Shown here: one piece after another, positions 13,061 through 25,600 of the stretch
Position numbering within the stretch: position 1 is the stretch's first letter
Layout of the letters: each line of letters opens with the position of its first letter
Source: Aphidius gifuensis
Lineage: Eukaryota > Arthropoda > Insecta > Hymenoptera > Braconidae
DNA: 64,000 bases
Assembly (NCBI RefSeq): GCF_014905175.1
Contig: NC_057792.1
Location: 2,046,001 to 2,110,000 of the forward strand
Direction: 5' to 3'
Notes under the pieces: model-generated
Databases searched by the model: none
Told to the model about the DNA's origin: nothing
The model's input: only the letters and a program-made list of their open reading frames with translations
Program-made: the position numbers and the translations under genes

Positions 13061-13790
13061 ATGTATATTATATTATATATATTATATTCTGAAAATTTTC
13101 AACTATGATGAAAATATTTTTTTTTTTTATCAAATGGCTGTTGTTGTTTATATTTTTTTTCTATTTATTTATTTATCTTATTTATTATCTTGTTGAATAA
13201 AAATTTTTTAAATTATATCTCAAACAAAAAGTAAACTCTTTAAATCACTATTTATATTATTAAATTTTGCAAATTGTCTCGGTGTTTTTTTTTTTATTTT
13301 TTTTGTCAATGAAATTTTTAAATTTTAAATCAAATCAATTTATGGAATATTTAAGTTATCAAATATCTTAATACTTAAATATGATGAATTTTTAAATACT
13401 GTAAAGTTGAGAAAATGTTAATTTTAAAATTTCACAAAAACAAATAATTCATTCAGCTTTGAAATTATTAATTGATCCTTTTTAATATAAGAATTATCTA
13501 ATGTTTTAAAATTTCTAAACTGTATCATCAAATTTAATGCAAACATATTTTAATAATTCAACTTATTATAAAAGCCACTGTAGTAATATTCATGCAAGCG
13601 TGAATGAAAAAAATAAATAAAAAAAGATGGTTGTTAAACAGATAATAAAAAAAAAATAATAATAAACTAATAAATGTCGGAATTTACATATCAAAACGAT
13701 ATGCTCGAAATTCCAGGAAAGAGTGTAGAGATACATGTGTTTTATATGCATTATATATATATTTATATATATTTTTTTTTAAATAAGAAT
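13061..13790. other. A+T-rich non-coding DNA
   Basis: T- and A-rich spacer. No gene or RNA feature was seen. Confidence 0.7.
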
Positions 13791-13950
13791 AATAGAGACG
13801 ACGAGCGTCGCGGGCATTAGTTTTTGCATCTCCCTCTTGAACAACCGTCATTGTTAAGGTACCAAGCGTGGTAATATAAACAATTGGCCTTGTCCATCTC
13901 GGCCGTTTCCTGCCGTCACTCAGTACTACCGACATTTTTATGGATCGTAG
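13791..13950. promoter_or_regulatory. CpG-containing island
   Basis: Contains GACGACGAGCGTCGCGGGC near 13797 and TTTTTATGG near 13934, the latter like an Abd-B-type Hox site. A 104-codon minus-strand frame (13684-13998) crosses it. Its middle third is compositionally normal protein, but the ends are Y/I-rich low complexity and I recognise no domain. I treat it as non-coding. Confidence 0.3.
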
Positions 13951-15420
13951 CGCAGACAATATAATATAATAAAATACATATATATATTTTATTTTCATTA
14001 TTATTTTTAATACTACTTAATTAACAGAAAGGTAATATAAACCCACAATAATATATATATAATAATTTCATTCGTCATTCTTGATAATTTTTTTTTACAA
14101 TTTTTATTCATTTTTACACTGTATAAAGTTAATTATTATTTTTTTTTTTGGATATTATATTTGATGTAATAATTAAGTACTTTATATATTTATAAAGTCA
14201 AAAATAAATAATTAAATTGACAAAGTTTTGCTGATTTTCAAGTGTCCAAATTATTGGAGACAAGTAAATTTAAAATTATATTTTTCATGATCAGTTGTTT
14301 GACTATTTTATTATCAATTTAAAAATAATTTGACAGTATTGATAATGTCCCAGCTAAAATAAATCTCATGAAATATTTATTGAAATTGTATTAAGTCAAA
14401 GTTTGTCTTCTTCAACAAATTGTTGTTTCCATTTTTAGTCTCTTTTTTTTCCTTTAACTTGGCTTGCCTTTTTTTTTTATGTCCTCAATTCGACTTACCT
14501 TCTATACACTCACTATTTTTGTTATATATATTATTCATTTTGCTGTGTAGATACTTTGAAAACAGATTTAAATGAAAATTATAAATGTCTGTTTATAAAC
14601 AGGTTAATAAGAAAATATATGTAGATATAAATTTAAGTATAGATGTAAAATTTTATTATTTTTTTTTGTTATTAATCAATGAAATTTCTTTAATTTTGTA
14701 TTATCAATTACACCACAGATTAACATTATTGACATCGATATCCATTTAAATATAAATTCCATCAAAATCCATTATTGAAAATTATTAATTGAATTTCTTT
14801 TTTTTTTATTTGTAAACAAGTTAAGAAATTACAATAATTAATTTTCAATTTTGTATTGATTAACTGTATAGCTAAGAAAAAATAAAAAAAAAACAATTTG
14901 AAAGTTTTTTTTATAATAATAATAATGTCATTGGTTTTATTAAAATTTAATTTTGAAAATTTGATTTTGTATGAGTGCATGTTATGTATATGTACTCAAG
15001 TTATAATTTATAAACTGCATATTGGTCACTCGTGTTGAGATACAATTCGATCATTGCTGCTTCTATTTATATATTGAACAAGTGATAGGGTTTTGTTTGT
15101 ATGTGACTGTGGATTGGATCATTGGACAGGCCACTATTCAAATAAGTCTATATTTTAATACAGAAAATTTGACAGTATGATGATTAGTATTTCATATTAT
15201 ATTTATAATTAAAATTAAAATACATAATATATATTATTTCTGATCTAGAAATGAAATTACTTGATTTGCTTCGAATAATTTCATGAGCTTTTCGCTGAAT
15301 TTTCATCTTTCGATTAAAATCTTTTTTGAAGTTTTTATACTTTCAAAAATTCCTGTCGTGAGCAAGCATAATTTATTGCTAAAAAATGATTAAAAATAAA
15401 TTTTAAAATTTAAATATACG
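13951..15420. other. A+T-rich non-coding DNA
   Basis: Spacer leading to the satellite array. The part at 15000-15370 is relatively free of homopolymers and may be conserved, but I see no decisive motif. Confidence 0.6.
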
Positions 15421-16735
15421 AGCACATTGGCGCGCTACGCCAATTTTACATTTAAAAAAAAATGTAAAAAATAAAAAAAAAATTTTCTTTCAAATTTATT
15501 CCTTCCCAAATAATAAACACATAATTCGCACAAAATTTTAAGCCCAAGTGCATTCAGATCCGATGATTATTGAGAAAGTTGTGCTAGCTTAATATGTGAA
15601 TTTTTTAAAAAAATGTAAAAAATAAAAAAAAATTTTTTTTCACATTTATTCTTCCACACATAAAAAACACATAATTCGCACAAAATTTTGAGCCCAATTG
15701 CATCGAGATCCGATGATTATTGAAAAAGTTGTGCTAGCTTAATATTTGAATTTTTTAAAAAAATGTAAAAAATAAAAAAAAAATTTTCTTTCAAATTTAT
15801 TCCTTCACACATAAAAAACACATAATTCGCACAAAATTTTAAGCCCAAGTGCATTCACTTCCGATTCACGATCCGATGATTATTGAGAAAGTTATGCTAG
15901 CTTAATATGTGAATTTTAAAAAAAAATGTTAAAAAATAAAAAAAAATTTTTTTTCACATTTATTCTTCCACACAAAAAAAACACATAATTCGCACAAAAT
16001 TTTGAGCCCAATTGCATCAAGATCTAATGATTATTAAAAAAGTTGTGCTAGCTCAATAAGTCAATTTTAGCTTAATACGCCAATTTAAAAAAAAAATGTA
16101 AAAAATAAAAAAAAAATTTTCTTTCAAATTTATTTCTTCACACATGAAAAACACATAATTCGCACAAAATTTTAAGCCCAATTGCATCGATATCTGATGA
16201 TTATTAAAAAAGTTGTGCTAGCTTAATATGTGAATTTAAAAAAAAAATGTAAAAAATATTTTAAAAAATTTTGTTTTTGAATTATTTCTTTACACATAAA
16301 AAACACATAATTCGCACAAAATTTTAAGCCCAATTGCATCAAGATCTAATAATTATTAAAAAAGTTGTGCTAGCTTAATACGCCAATTTTTTAAAAAAAT
16401 GTAAAAAATAAAAAAAAAATTTTCTTTCAAATTTATTTCTTCACACATAAAAAACACATAATTCGCACAAAATTTTAAGCCCAATTGCATCAAGATCTGA
16501 TAATTATTAAAAAAGTTGTGCTAGCTTAATATGTGAATTTTTAAAAAAAATGTAAAAAATAAAAAAAAAATTTTCTTTTAAATTTATTTCTTCAAACATG
16601 AAAAACACATAATTCGCACGAAATTTTAAGCCCAATTGCATCAAGATCCTATGATTATCAAAAAAGTTGTGCTAGCTTAATACGCCAATTTTTAAAAAAA
16701 ATGTAAAAAATAAAAAAAAAATTTTGTTTACTCGC
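15421..16735. repeat. Tandem array of eight ~151-bp units with dimeric substructure
   Basis: The marker ATAATTCGCACAAAATTTT starts at 15521, 15671, 15822, 15985, 16155, 16307, 16458 and 16609 (last copy with one change). Spacings are 150, 151, 163, 170, 152, 151 and 151. Each unit also carries AAGCCCAA/GAGCCCAA, a GATGATTATT-type block, GTGCTAGCTTAAT and an A-rich spacer. The first four copies alternate between two variants (CTTTCAAA with AAGCCCAAGTGC, then TTTCACA with GAGCCCAATTGC), so the array began as a duplicated dimer. From copy 3 on, the unit-end sequence alternates ATGTGAA and ACGCCAA. The longer spacings come from a ~12-bp insertion in copy 3 and a ~19-bp local duplication after copy 4. 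No open frame exists. Family not recognised. Confidence 0.93.
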
Positions 16736-17640
16736 TCTTTTTTTTTTTGTTTTTTCGTTGCTAACGAAATAAATAAAAAAATAATAGAAAAAAGCAAACA
16801 GAAAGAAATTCGTATGAGAGTAAGTGAGAAAAAAACAATGACCAATCAAATGTCCGGAAGACCGATGATGTTTGTCCTTTTTATATTAGAATGATTTTTG
16901 TCCATCTTAAATGTATGATTTTTTAATTTTTCTTTTAATTTTAACACACCGCGAATATATCAGTCAATCACAAGGTAAAACAGACAGATACATAATAAGA
17001 GAGCTCGGTGTTTGTTGTATATATATTTTATGTAGTTTATAAAAGAGAGAATGAGAGAGAGAGAAAGAGATAATGCAAACACACTGATTCTATGTGCGCT
17101 CACTGCCATAGAATCCGCCGCATACATTAATCACCGATGCTAATGGTATCATAGCCGGCATAGCTCTTGCCCCATTTCTGTACCATATCCTGTATATGAT
17201 CTATTCAAAATCCATACATTCATGAATATATATATCTAAATATACAAACATATATATTCAATCTAAATTTTAATATAAAAATAAATACCTATAAATAGTT
17301 GATTGTATGTATGTGTGTATTTTAAATTCATTATAATTAACATCAATCATAAAAATAAAATTAAAAATTAAAAAAAAAATACTTATCGGAAGTCATGTAC
17401 TGACATAAAAAACACAATGATAAAACAAACATAAAATTTCCCTTTACGCATTTTCCCTTACGCTCATTTGACCAGCAAAAAAAAAAAATAACAATTCGCA
17501 ACAAATTAAAAATAACAGCTGAATAAATTGATTTAAAAAAAAAAAATATAAAAAATGCGGAATAATTTAGTTGAATATAATATCAAGTGGTTGAATTATA
17601 TATACAATAGATAGATGTTGCAAAAGGAGAAGTAAATATA
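16736..17640. other. A+T-rich non-coding DNA with a GAGA tract
   Basis: Contains a GAGA-rich purine tract at 17045-17070, a possible Trl/GAGA-factor target, followed by a mixed patch at 17090-17200 (GAATCCGCCGC, ATAGCCGGCATAG). The rest is A/T-rich with no gene seen. Confidence 0.5.
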
Positions 17641-18136
17641 TATGATATAAAAGAGGGAGGGGGGGTTTTGGAAATTCGTCCTATCAATCACGGTATTATT
17701 ATCGAGTCCGTGATTAGCTAGGCATGCTAACGATATCTCTTGCCGGAGGCAGAGGCCATCGCCAGTGAATATCAGTCTATATCTATATATATATTATATT
17801 CTAAATCTATACATATATTGGCTCGAGAGTATTTCAAATTTCTGTATTATACTACTGTTTACCAACTCAAGTTTATTGCACACATACACACATGTATGCA
17901 TTTAAACAATTCTCTGATATATATTCACCAATACAAATAAACATTTGTTTAGTATATTCTATATATGTATATTAATTTAAACGTACACACAAGCATACAC
18001 ATGGTAGAATGTGAATTCTCTCTTATTCGTCAGAGCCTATGTAGAATCTGCATTCTATTCTTGTTCTTGTCGTGGCTATATAACTGCTGTGTTGTTACAT
18101 CTGAATCTCAGAGTATTTACTTTTGTGTATATATAT
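17641..18136. promoter_or_regulatory. Mixed island with 8-bp hairpin
   Basis: AATCACGG (17686-17693) and CCGTGATT (17708-17715) form a perfect 8-bp stem with a 14-nt loop. Next come GCATGC and TTGCCGGAGGCAGAGG. Short (TA)n blocks recur through the rest. The open frames here are maintained by the following triplet repeat and are not called. Confidence 0.35.
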
Positions 18137-18210
18137 GCTACTGCTGCTGCTGTTGTTGCTGATGATGATGATGATGATGTTGATGATGATGGTGGTGGTG
18201 GTGGTAGTGG
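18137..18210. repeat. Compound (TGC)n(GAT)n(GGT)n microsatellite
   Basis: Three consecutive trinucleotide blocks on the + strand: TGC/TGT, then GAT, then GGT. They keep a 118-codon frame open (18011-18367) that would encode A, D and G runs. The frame lacks any family similarity and is best explained by the repeat. Confidence 0.88.
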
Positions 18211-21200
18211 TATATATGTATTTCATTGTTGTAGGGTAAATTCTAGTGATTTTCTACTCTTAACCTCTTGTATATGTATAGCCAAAATCTTGAAATATGC
18301 ATGGGATATGTTTGTATATGAAAATACACTGGACCAAATCGACAATGTCTTTGAGAAATGTGTATAACCTAGAGGGTTTATTTAGTAACATGAAATATAC
18401 ATTGATGAATTCGTGCTTTAATTAATAGCAAAATTTTGAATTTTTTTCTTTTTTTAATTTATCAATGCTGGCTTTAATTTTGTATATTTGATATTTGATG
18501 ATAATTTTTATTTGTTATATTTAATGATTTTAGAGGAAACAATGATGATAATTAAAGTTTAAATTTCATTGGTAGGAGATATTTTGAATGTTTAGTATGG
18601 TCCATTGATTTATCAAGGATTTTCACTAGTTTATATCAGAGATATATATTGTTGATTATGTATATTATATTGGTTTTGATATAAAGTCAATGTGCATGGT
18701 ATTGTTACAAGCCCAAACCCTTACCACAAATATAGTCACGCTAAATCTAACCACTAGATATTATTAACGCCTCCAGCTAAATATATATGACATTAGGATT
18801 TAAAATTAAATTTAATTTTACTCTCAAATATTTAATAATTTTTTTTTTTCTTTTCGAATAATAAATACCTTTATTTTCAATTAATTATTATATTTTTTTT
18901 TTTAATAATTGAAATTGTCTATAAAATTGATTGTGAAATGTCAATTTTCACGTGTACAAATCAAATTATCATATATATTGGGATAAATTCAAAATGATCA
19001 TGCTTCATTTTGTATACAAAAAAAAAATGTTTTTTTTTTATAATACAAATAACTTTATAGTGAGTCTTTTAAATTTTATATACAATTCTCCATTAATTAA
19101 AATCTCATTATAAACAAGATAATTCAATCACGAAAATTTATCCCTGTCACATGCAATCATTTTTTTTTTTTTCCTACATAAATGTAGTTTAGTTTATTTG
19201 GTTGAATTGATTCGTGACACGCATTTGTTGACTAATAAATGCTATGATATTTAGATAATTTAAAATATATAAAATTTTATATACTCGTGTATAATATTTC
19301 AAACACGTGATATATCATCCCCTTTGAATTTTAGTTGGTTTATATCATGTCTACATACTCACTCTACATGATAATGATATTTCGCGCCCATTATGAAATA
19401 TTTCAAATGATTTGCCAGAATTTTGCATTTTGATTTGACGTTCATGGACATTGGCCTTTACTCCAGTACTGGTTTACGATTACCAACCAACTGATTTCAT
19501 GCTCTGTTCATCATGTTATCAATATTTCTCTGTTTAGCTCATTTTAAATATAATTTTATCAGCTTCCTAAACATTCTCCTCGTTCTCTTCTTCTCACTCA
19601 ATATCATCTCCTACCTTGACTTTGTCTCTGTCTGTACAAAAACCCATCTCCAATTTACTCAAATTCTCTACAAGCCATTCTCTTTCTCTTTCACCCTTTT
19701 CTATCTATCATCATCATCATTATCATCGCCACTACATTTCTCTTTCTGAATTTTGCTAACCATATGCATGTATATAGATAAATTGTTGGCTATGGTCAAA
19801 ACAATCCCCCTTTAAATATTTCCAATTGATTTTATATATGGAATTTTCATGCCACTGTTATAATTGTTATTTTAATTTTTTTATTATTATACAATGATGA
19901 TAAAAAAATTTTGAGGATTTTCGTGTATTGGAATATTAAATTGTTAGGGTGTTGATGTGTTTGGTGGTAAATTTTGAAAGGACGTGTATGATATCAACCA
20001 CTAAAAATAAATAATAAAAAATAAAAAATAAAAAAAACTTCAACCACCTGTGCATCTCGTTACTTCATCAAACCACCGACATAATTATGGTTGTGATGGA
20101 TTTGTATTTATAAATATATTTTCAAATTGTTAATTACAGCATAATTGTGGTTAAAATTTTGATATTTCATTTGAAATTATTTTTGATTTTCTACTGATTA
20201 ATAAATTCTTGAATATTATTATTGATTAATGTTAATTTAAAATTCATTTGTCAATTGTCATTGATATTTTTGTTTTATTTAAAATGTTTAATGACATTTT
20301 GTTTTGTTTTTATTTTTAGTCTATGTTTATTTTATTTTTTTTTTTTAATTTTTACTTTTAATATTCTAATGGAAAGTCTGTTTGTCAAATTTAAATTATT
20401 TATATATAATATATATAAGTCTTGTATTTAATTATTAATAATAATTGAAATGAGTTTTAATGAATTTATAAGCTACAAAATTTTAACTCTGTCTAGACTC
20501 TATCGTCATTTTTTATTTAAGTAAATTTTCTGACATATCTTATTGGATCGATTTGAGTATTATATAATTTTTGATTAATATTAATATTTAAATATATTAA
20601 AATGTGTCATGTTCACATAAAATATCATCTATATTAAATTTTTTTTATTTTATTATTTAATAATAACTCGTTCAAAATATTTCAAGTCTAAAAAAAAAAT
20701 TATTATCCACGTCATACTTGCACAGTAGTAGTAGTAGTAGTACGTCATGTTGAATTTTTTTAATAAAATTTTAATCATCAAATTATTCACAAGATATGTA
20801 TTTTAAAAATTCACATGATACATAAATTATAAATTTTATCAAAACTGCATTTAATAATAACGAAAAACCTTTTTTTAAATATCCCTATAATTTTAATTTC
20901 CAATAATTAAAATTATCTATAAATATAAATTTATTTTAAAAATCTGAAAACCTACAAAAAACTTACAATTATTATTCGTAAATTAAAAAAAAAAAAAAAA
21001 AAAAAGTCATTATCTTATTAAAATAAAATTAATAATTTTAATATCAATCTTCATTAAACACAATTTAAAGCATAAAATTTTAATAAATTAAAATTAATTT
21101 TTTTATCATCATCATAATGACAATTTAAGATGAATAAATTATTTATAAATTTTCTAAAATATATATTTTTAAAATGAATTAATGAATCAGTGTCAAAATT

Positions 21201-21319
21201 TAAACATCATTAATATATTTATAGAAAATTGTTATAATAACATAAATTATAAATGCATATATTGTAACAGGATAAATTGATGTTCATACAGTATGCAGTT
21301 TAGTTAATATTCGTTGGAA
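18211..21319. other. Non-coding DNA, partly homopolymer-poor
   Basis: Stretches 18240-18780 and 19320-19780 are relatively complex and carry Hox/homeodomain-like AT cores plus TTTCGCGCCCATT near 19380. Pure A/T tracts fill the rest. A (GTA)n tract lies at 20723-20742 between two ACGTCAT copies. No supported gene. Confidence 0.55.
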
Positions 21320-21840
21320 TAAATATATAACTTTGACGATCGTGATCCTCCTGATGCAACCTACACATGTTCATGTGTGTGTAAATATATTTATTATATA
21401 TATTTGTGTATGTGTATTAAACAAGTACACAAATATACAAGTAAAGATAAGGGTGTGCCAGAATCATAAAGGGGGGTTTTATTGTAGGTGGTTTTTAGTG
21501 GGTGGTGTTTGGGTTGGTTGGTTGGTTGGTTGGTTGGGGGTTAAGGGTGCAGTGTTGGTAGAAAATAAAGGGGTGATATAGAAGAGGATGCAAGATTAGG
21601 GGGGTGAGGTGGGGTGGTTAGGTGATTGAAGGGAGAAATGAATCTGTGGCTGTATATATACACCAGACAAGGCAACGCATACTATTTATATATTATATTC
21701 AGGTCTTGCCTCGAGGCACCTCTTTACAATACAATATGTGTGTGTGTTCAAAATGTGTATGCATTTTTGTATATATTCTGCTCTCTCTTTTACTAGCACC
21801 CCCTTTATTTCTATTGAATACAATGAAGTAAATGAGCATG
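21320..21840. promoter_or_regulatory. G-rich strand-asymmetric patch with (GGTT)n
   Basis: From about 21468 to 21632 the + strand is strongly G over C, with many GGG to GGGGGG runs and a (GGTT)n block near 21512-21540. It could form G-quadruplexes. A TTAGG occurs twice but not in tandem, so it is not telomeric. The frames at 21333-21581 and 21622-21831 are not protein-like. Confidence 0.45.
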
Positions 21841-23510
21841 GCTTGCAGTCACTGATGCTTTGGATATGGTCTATTATGTGTATTGATCTCTAGCATGGAC
21901 TTTGCTTATATATATTATACGTATTTTGTCATTTTTACAATTATTAAATTCATTGGTCAATTTTTTTTTCATTTAAAAATATTTAAAAAATTATTAGGAA
22001 TTATATTAATCTCATTTTTTTTTTAAACTAAATTAATTTTTCTTTTATTTGTTGAATAATTTTTTAATTTATTTTATTCAATATTCATAGAATAAAACTA
22101 ATCAATTTCATAAATTTTTAATTATGTAAATATAATTATATTTTTTCAATTGATTATTTCTATTTAAAAAAAAAAAAAAAAAAAATTATTTTAAATTGAA
22201 AAACAAGATTATTGTCTTGGGTTTTCCTGTTAATAATAAATACGATAAAGTATGTTACGTATATTTTTGAATAAAATTTATTTTATAATGTATTTATGCC
22301 TATTGTTTTTATTTTATTTTATTTTTCTATTATTCTTTTGCGCAATATATGAATTGTATTTTTTTTTTTTTAAGAATTAAAATATTGAAATTATATTTAA
22401 TGTCAAGCACAGTGTTTTATTTAAACACAATACGTAACTATTTTCTGATTCTCACGTGTTTTGTAAATATATATATACTGTGTGCAATAATATTTATTTA
22501 TTTTTATATATGTTAAACGCATGCGTAATGTTAATTGGCACATTTTTTCACATTATCAACTTTGAATATTTATTTATAAAAAAATGAAAAAACCTTTTAA
22601 TAATATTTACTTGAATTTTTTTTATTTATTTTATTAATTTTTTATGTATTCAAAGTTTAAATGTGTGCTGAATTTGTATTTATTCGTTTAGTATTATTTC
22701 CTGCATGTAATATAGCATAATATACCATTCAACTTTGAAGATAGTATAAGATTCGTATCATCTCGTTTCCTGTCAGTGCATTTTCACCACATACATATCA
22801 GAATATTGTGTTTATCACGTGAGATATATAACCGTATATATAAAAACCTATAAAAACTCCAATCGGCTCGTCTTTATTTTTTCTATTTTTATTTTTTTTT
22901 TCTTTTCTCTATATAAATATAAATAAATATAAATACATAGCCGCGGTACTTTAATGAGTAAACGAATTCTTTGACTCGTAAATAATTAGAGAAAATATTT
23001 TTTTTTATTGGCGTGGCTTATTCGCGTGTCGTTTCCTGTCTTTTTTTCTTTTTTTTTTCTTTTTATTTTTCTACACATTTTATTTGATTATTTTTAATAA
23101 TTTTTTTATTATATTGTTTTTAGCTTTTTTTTTTTTTTTTACTTCTTTTATATATAAAATTTTTTTTTTCTTTCATTTTTCATTTTATTCAGCTTATGAA
23201 TAATTCAATAAAATAAAAACACTCGAGCGGAAATTTACGGATAGACAGTTATGAATAACACGATATTAGCAATTTAAAGAATGATAACTTGATATAAATT
23301 TTAATTAAGATATTATTTAAATTGAAATTTGTATTTTTTCTTATTTTTTAAAAAAAGCTTTAATTTTCTTTCTATATTTTATCATTTTTTTTTTTATTTT
23401 AGATATATACTTTTTATTAATGAAAATAAATTAGGTTAAATTTGTATAAAAATACCTGTTATTCAGTAAGAAAAAAATAAAAAATATATAAACCGGAAGT
23501 TTTGAGTCAG
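21841..23510. other. A+T-rich non-coding DNA
   Basis: Homopolymer-rich. ACGCATGCGT at 22517-22526 is a perfect 10-bp palindrome. A moderately complex patch at 22740-23010 carries AGCCGCGGTACT. No gene seen. Confidence 0.6.
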
Positions 23511-23680
23511 GGAGCATATTGGCGTAACGTTATTTTTCAATCTTTCATTCATAACAACAAGAAGGGTTCCCCGCCCCGTTTAGTTTCGATTTGCCGCTTC
23601 GTTACGAGCCACGAGATTTACACGTTGAGATAGGATTGTTACACTGATATCGTCCAGACATTTTCTATGTTATTTTATTT
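23511..23680. promoter_or_regulatory. CpG-containing island
   Basis: Non-repetitive island with CCCCGCCCCG near 23570, TTGCCGCTTCG and several GTTACG elements. There is no matching initiator/DPE pair and no coding frame. Candidate cis-regulatory element by composition. Confidence 0.3.
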
Positions 23681-24060
23681 ATCTATTATTTTCAAATTCT
23701 CATTCATTATGACATTCATTTGCTTATCATATTTTTTTTTTTTATTATATTTCATCGACATAAAATATAACGAAAAAGTTCTTCGCAACAACTCTTAAAA
23801 AAATTTATTAAAACTTAAATTAAAAAATAATAATGACGGATTGTTTTTAATAAAATTTTATAATTGAATATTATTTAAAATATATCAATAAAGAAAAAAA
23901 AAAAAATAATATGTATTTTATTATTTTAAATAAAACGTTTAAAGTTGAATTTAAAAGTTACAATTTGTTAATAAGTTTGTAATAATATTTTCACAATATT
24001 TCATCTTGAATTGGATGTTATTTCATTAGATTTTATTGCCTTTCTTATATTCATATACTT
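23681..24060. other. A+T-rich non-coding DNA
   Basis: A/T homopolymer spacer; nothing distinctive seen. Confidence 0.7.
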
Positions 24061-24330
24061 GTCTGTTACTCGGCTATATACAGAGATAAGCTAAAGAGAA
24101 TTGAAAATAGAAAGGGGTTGTGAATTGCAACCCTCGGTTTATCATAAAGCGACCTTCATACAGCATCGGGGGAATTTATCCAAGCAAACTCATTATTGGC
24201 AAGGTTTATTCAACGCTAACCGTGCTTGTGAAATTCATTCTACACTTTCTTTACTAGCAAGAAAATATTCTTCATGTTCCTTTGGGGGGTATTGCTCAAA
24301 TATAAAACTTAACCTATATACAAAAAAAAA
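24061..24330. promoter_or_regulatory. Homopolymer-free island, function unknown
   Basis: About 240 bp without runs of six or more A or T, which is unusual here. A small hairpin is formed by GGGTTG (24115-24120) and CAACCC (24128-24133). A 77-codon plus-strand frame at 24101-24334 has balanced composition (residues such as C, H, W and Q), but I recognise no domain and see no clear splice sites. It could be a conserved non-coding element or an unrecognised small exon. Confidence 0.3.
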
Positions 24331-25600
24331 ATAATAATTAATTTAAATGCTAAATAAAGATAAGTAAGAATTTTAAATGAAAATTTTTCATTGGCCAGCT
24401 GTTGTTTTATTATAAAAATATTAATATATACATCTGTACAATTTTTTTTCTCTTTACATTATTCATTTTAATTAATAATTGAAATTTAATGAAAAAAAAA
24501 AAAATTTATATTTTCTTTTAAACATTCAAAGATTTATAAATAAAATATTAAATTTGTGAAAAAAAATTTTTAAATCTCATCCCTTGTTTTATTAATCGTA
24601 TGATTAAAATAATAATTTTTTTTTTTTCACAAAATTTAATATATGACTCAACAGGAAACACAATTAAACACTTTTTCGATTCAAATTTAATTTAAGAAAA
24701 AAAAAATATTAATAATGAAAATAAATAGAACAGTTAATATATATTTGTTTTATTTTTATTTGTTTTAGATTTCTTACAAAGCTTGGCAGTTGTAAAAAGT
24801 TACTTTGATGTTATTTTCTAACTCGGAAATTCACAGTGGTTTTTCATAGGGTGGTATGTCAATGATGATAGCCGACGGCATGTAACTTTATCGGTGAGTA
24901 TTATAAAATACAAAATAATACACAGTAATTTTAGCTATATAATAAAAGAAAAAAAAAAGAGAATACGCAATTTATTATAAAGAGAATTTATTTTTAGTAC
25001 ATTATAACTTTGTCACATTTTTATTGATTATATATATTTCAGTTCGTCGACCAGTGACTATATATGTTTTTTTTTTTTTTCTTGATTATTTATTCAATTT
25101 CTTTTCCACTTGAAAAGTATATATTTAAATATTCAAACAGAAAAGAAAATAAATATTTTCATATATCCTTGAATATCTCAATGTGTATATACACTTGCAA
25201 AATTATTACGACAAATAATTAAAAAAAATAATACAAATATTAAATATGACTCAGTGTAATATATATTATAAATATATTATATTAAAATTTAAAATAGTTA
25301 TGACCTAGTGTAGTGTATAAACTGTCTACTGCAACAAAATGACGAAACCATTTCATCATATACATTAACTGATGCGAATTAAATTTGTCTCAGTTGGTTA
25401 TTATAAATTAACTCAAAACGCCTACACAAAATTCATAAAATAAACATCACTCATATGTAAAAATATATATTTTTTAATTTAAATACTTACAAAGAGGATG
25501 TCTTAAATAATTATCTAAAAGTTTTTTCAAGTTCGATATCAATTAGCACACATAAAAACTATTTACTGATAAAAATTGTAATTAAAATATATTGACAGGT
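24331..25600. other. A+T-rich non-coding DNA
   Basis: A/T spacer with a few mixed patches (24770-24900, 25310-25420). No gene seen. Confidence 0.65.

Noticed and set aside
13684..13998. 104-codon minus-strand frame
   Set aside because: Only its middle third looks protein-like, the ends are Y/I-rich, and no family is recognisable. I kept the island but not a gene.
15421..16735. Array as CRISPR
   Set aside because: Units are ~151 bp and similar along their whole length, with no short repeat plus unique spacer structure. The host is a eukaryote.
18011..18367. 118-codon frame with A, D and G runs
   Set aside because: Kept open by the compound trinucleotide repeat; no domain, no splice context.
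21590..21625. TTAGG motifs as interstitial telomere repeat
   Set aside because: Only two isolated copies within a generally G-rich patch; no tandem array.
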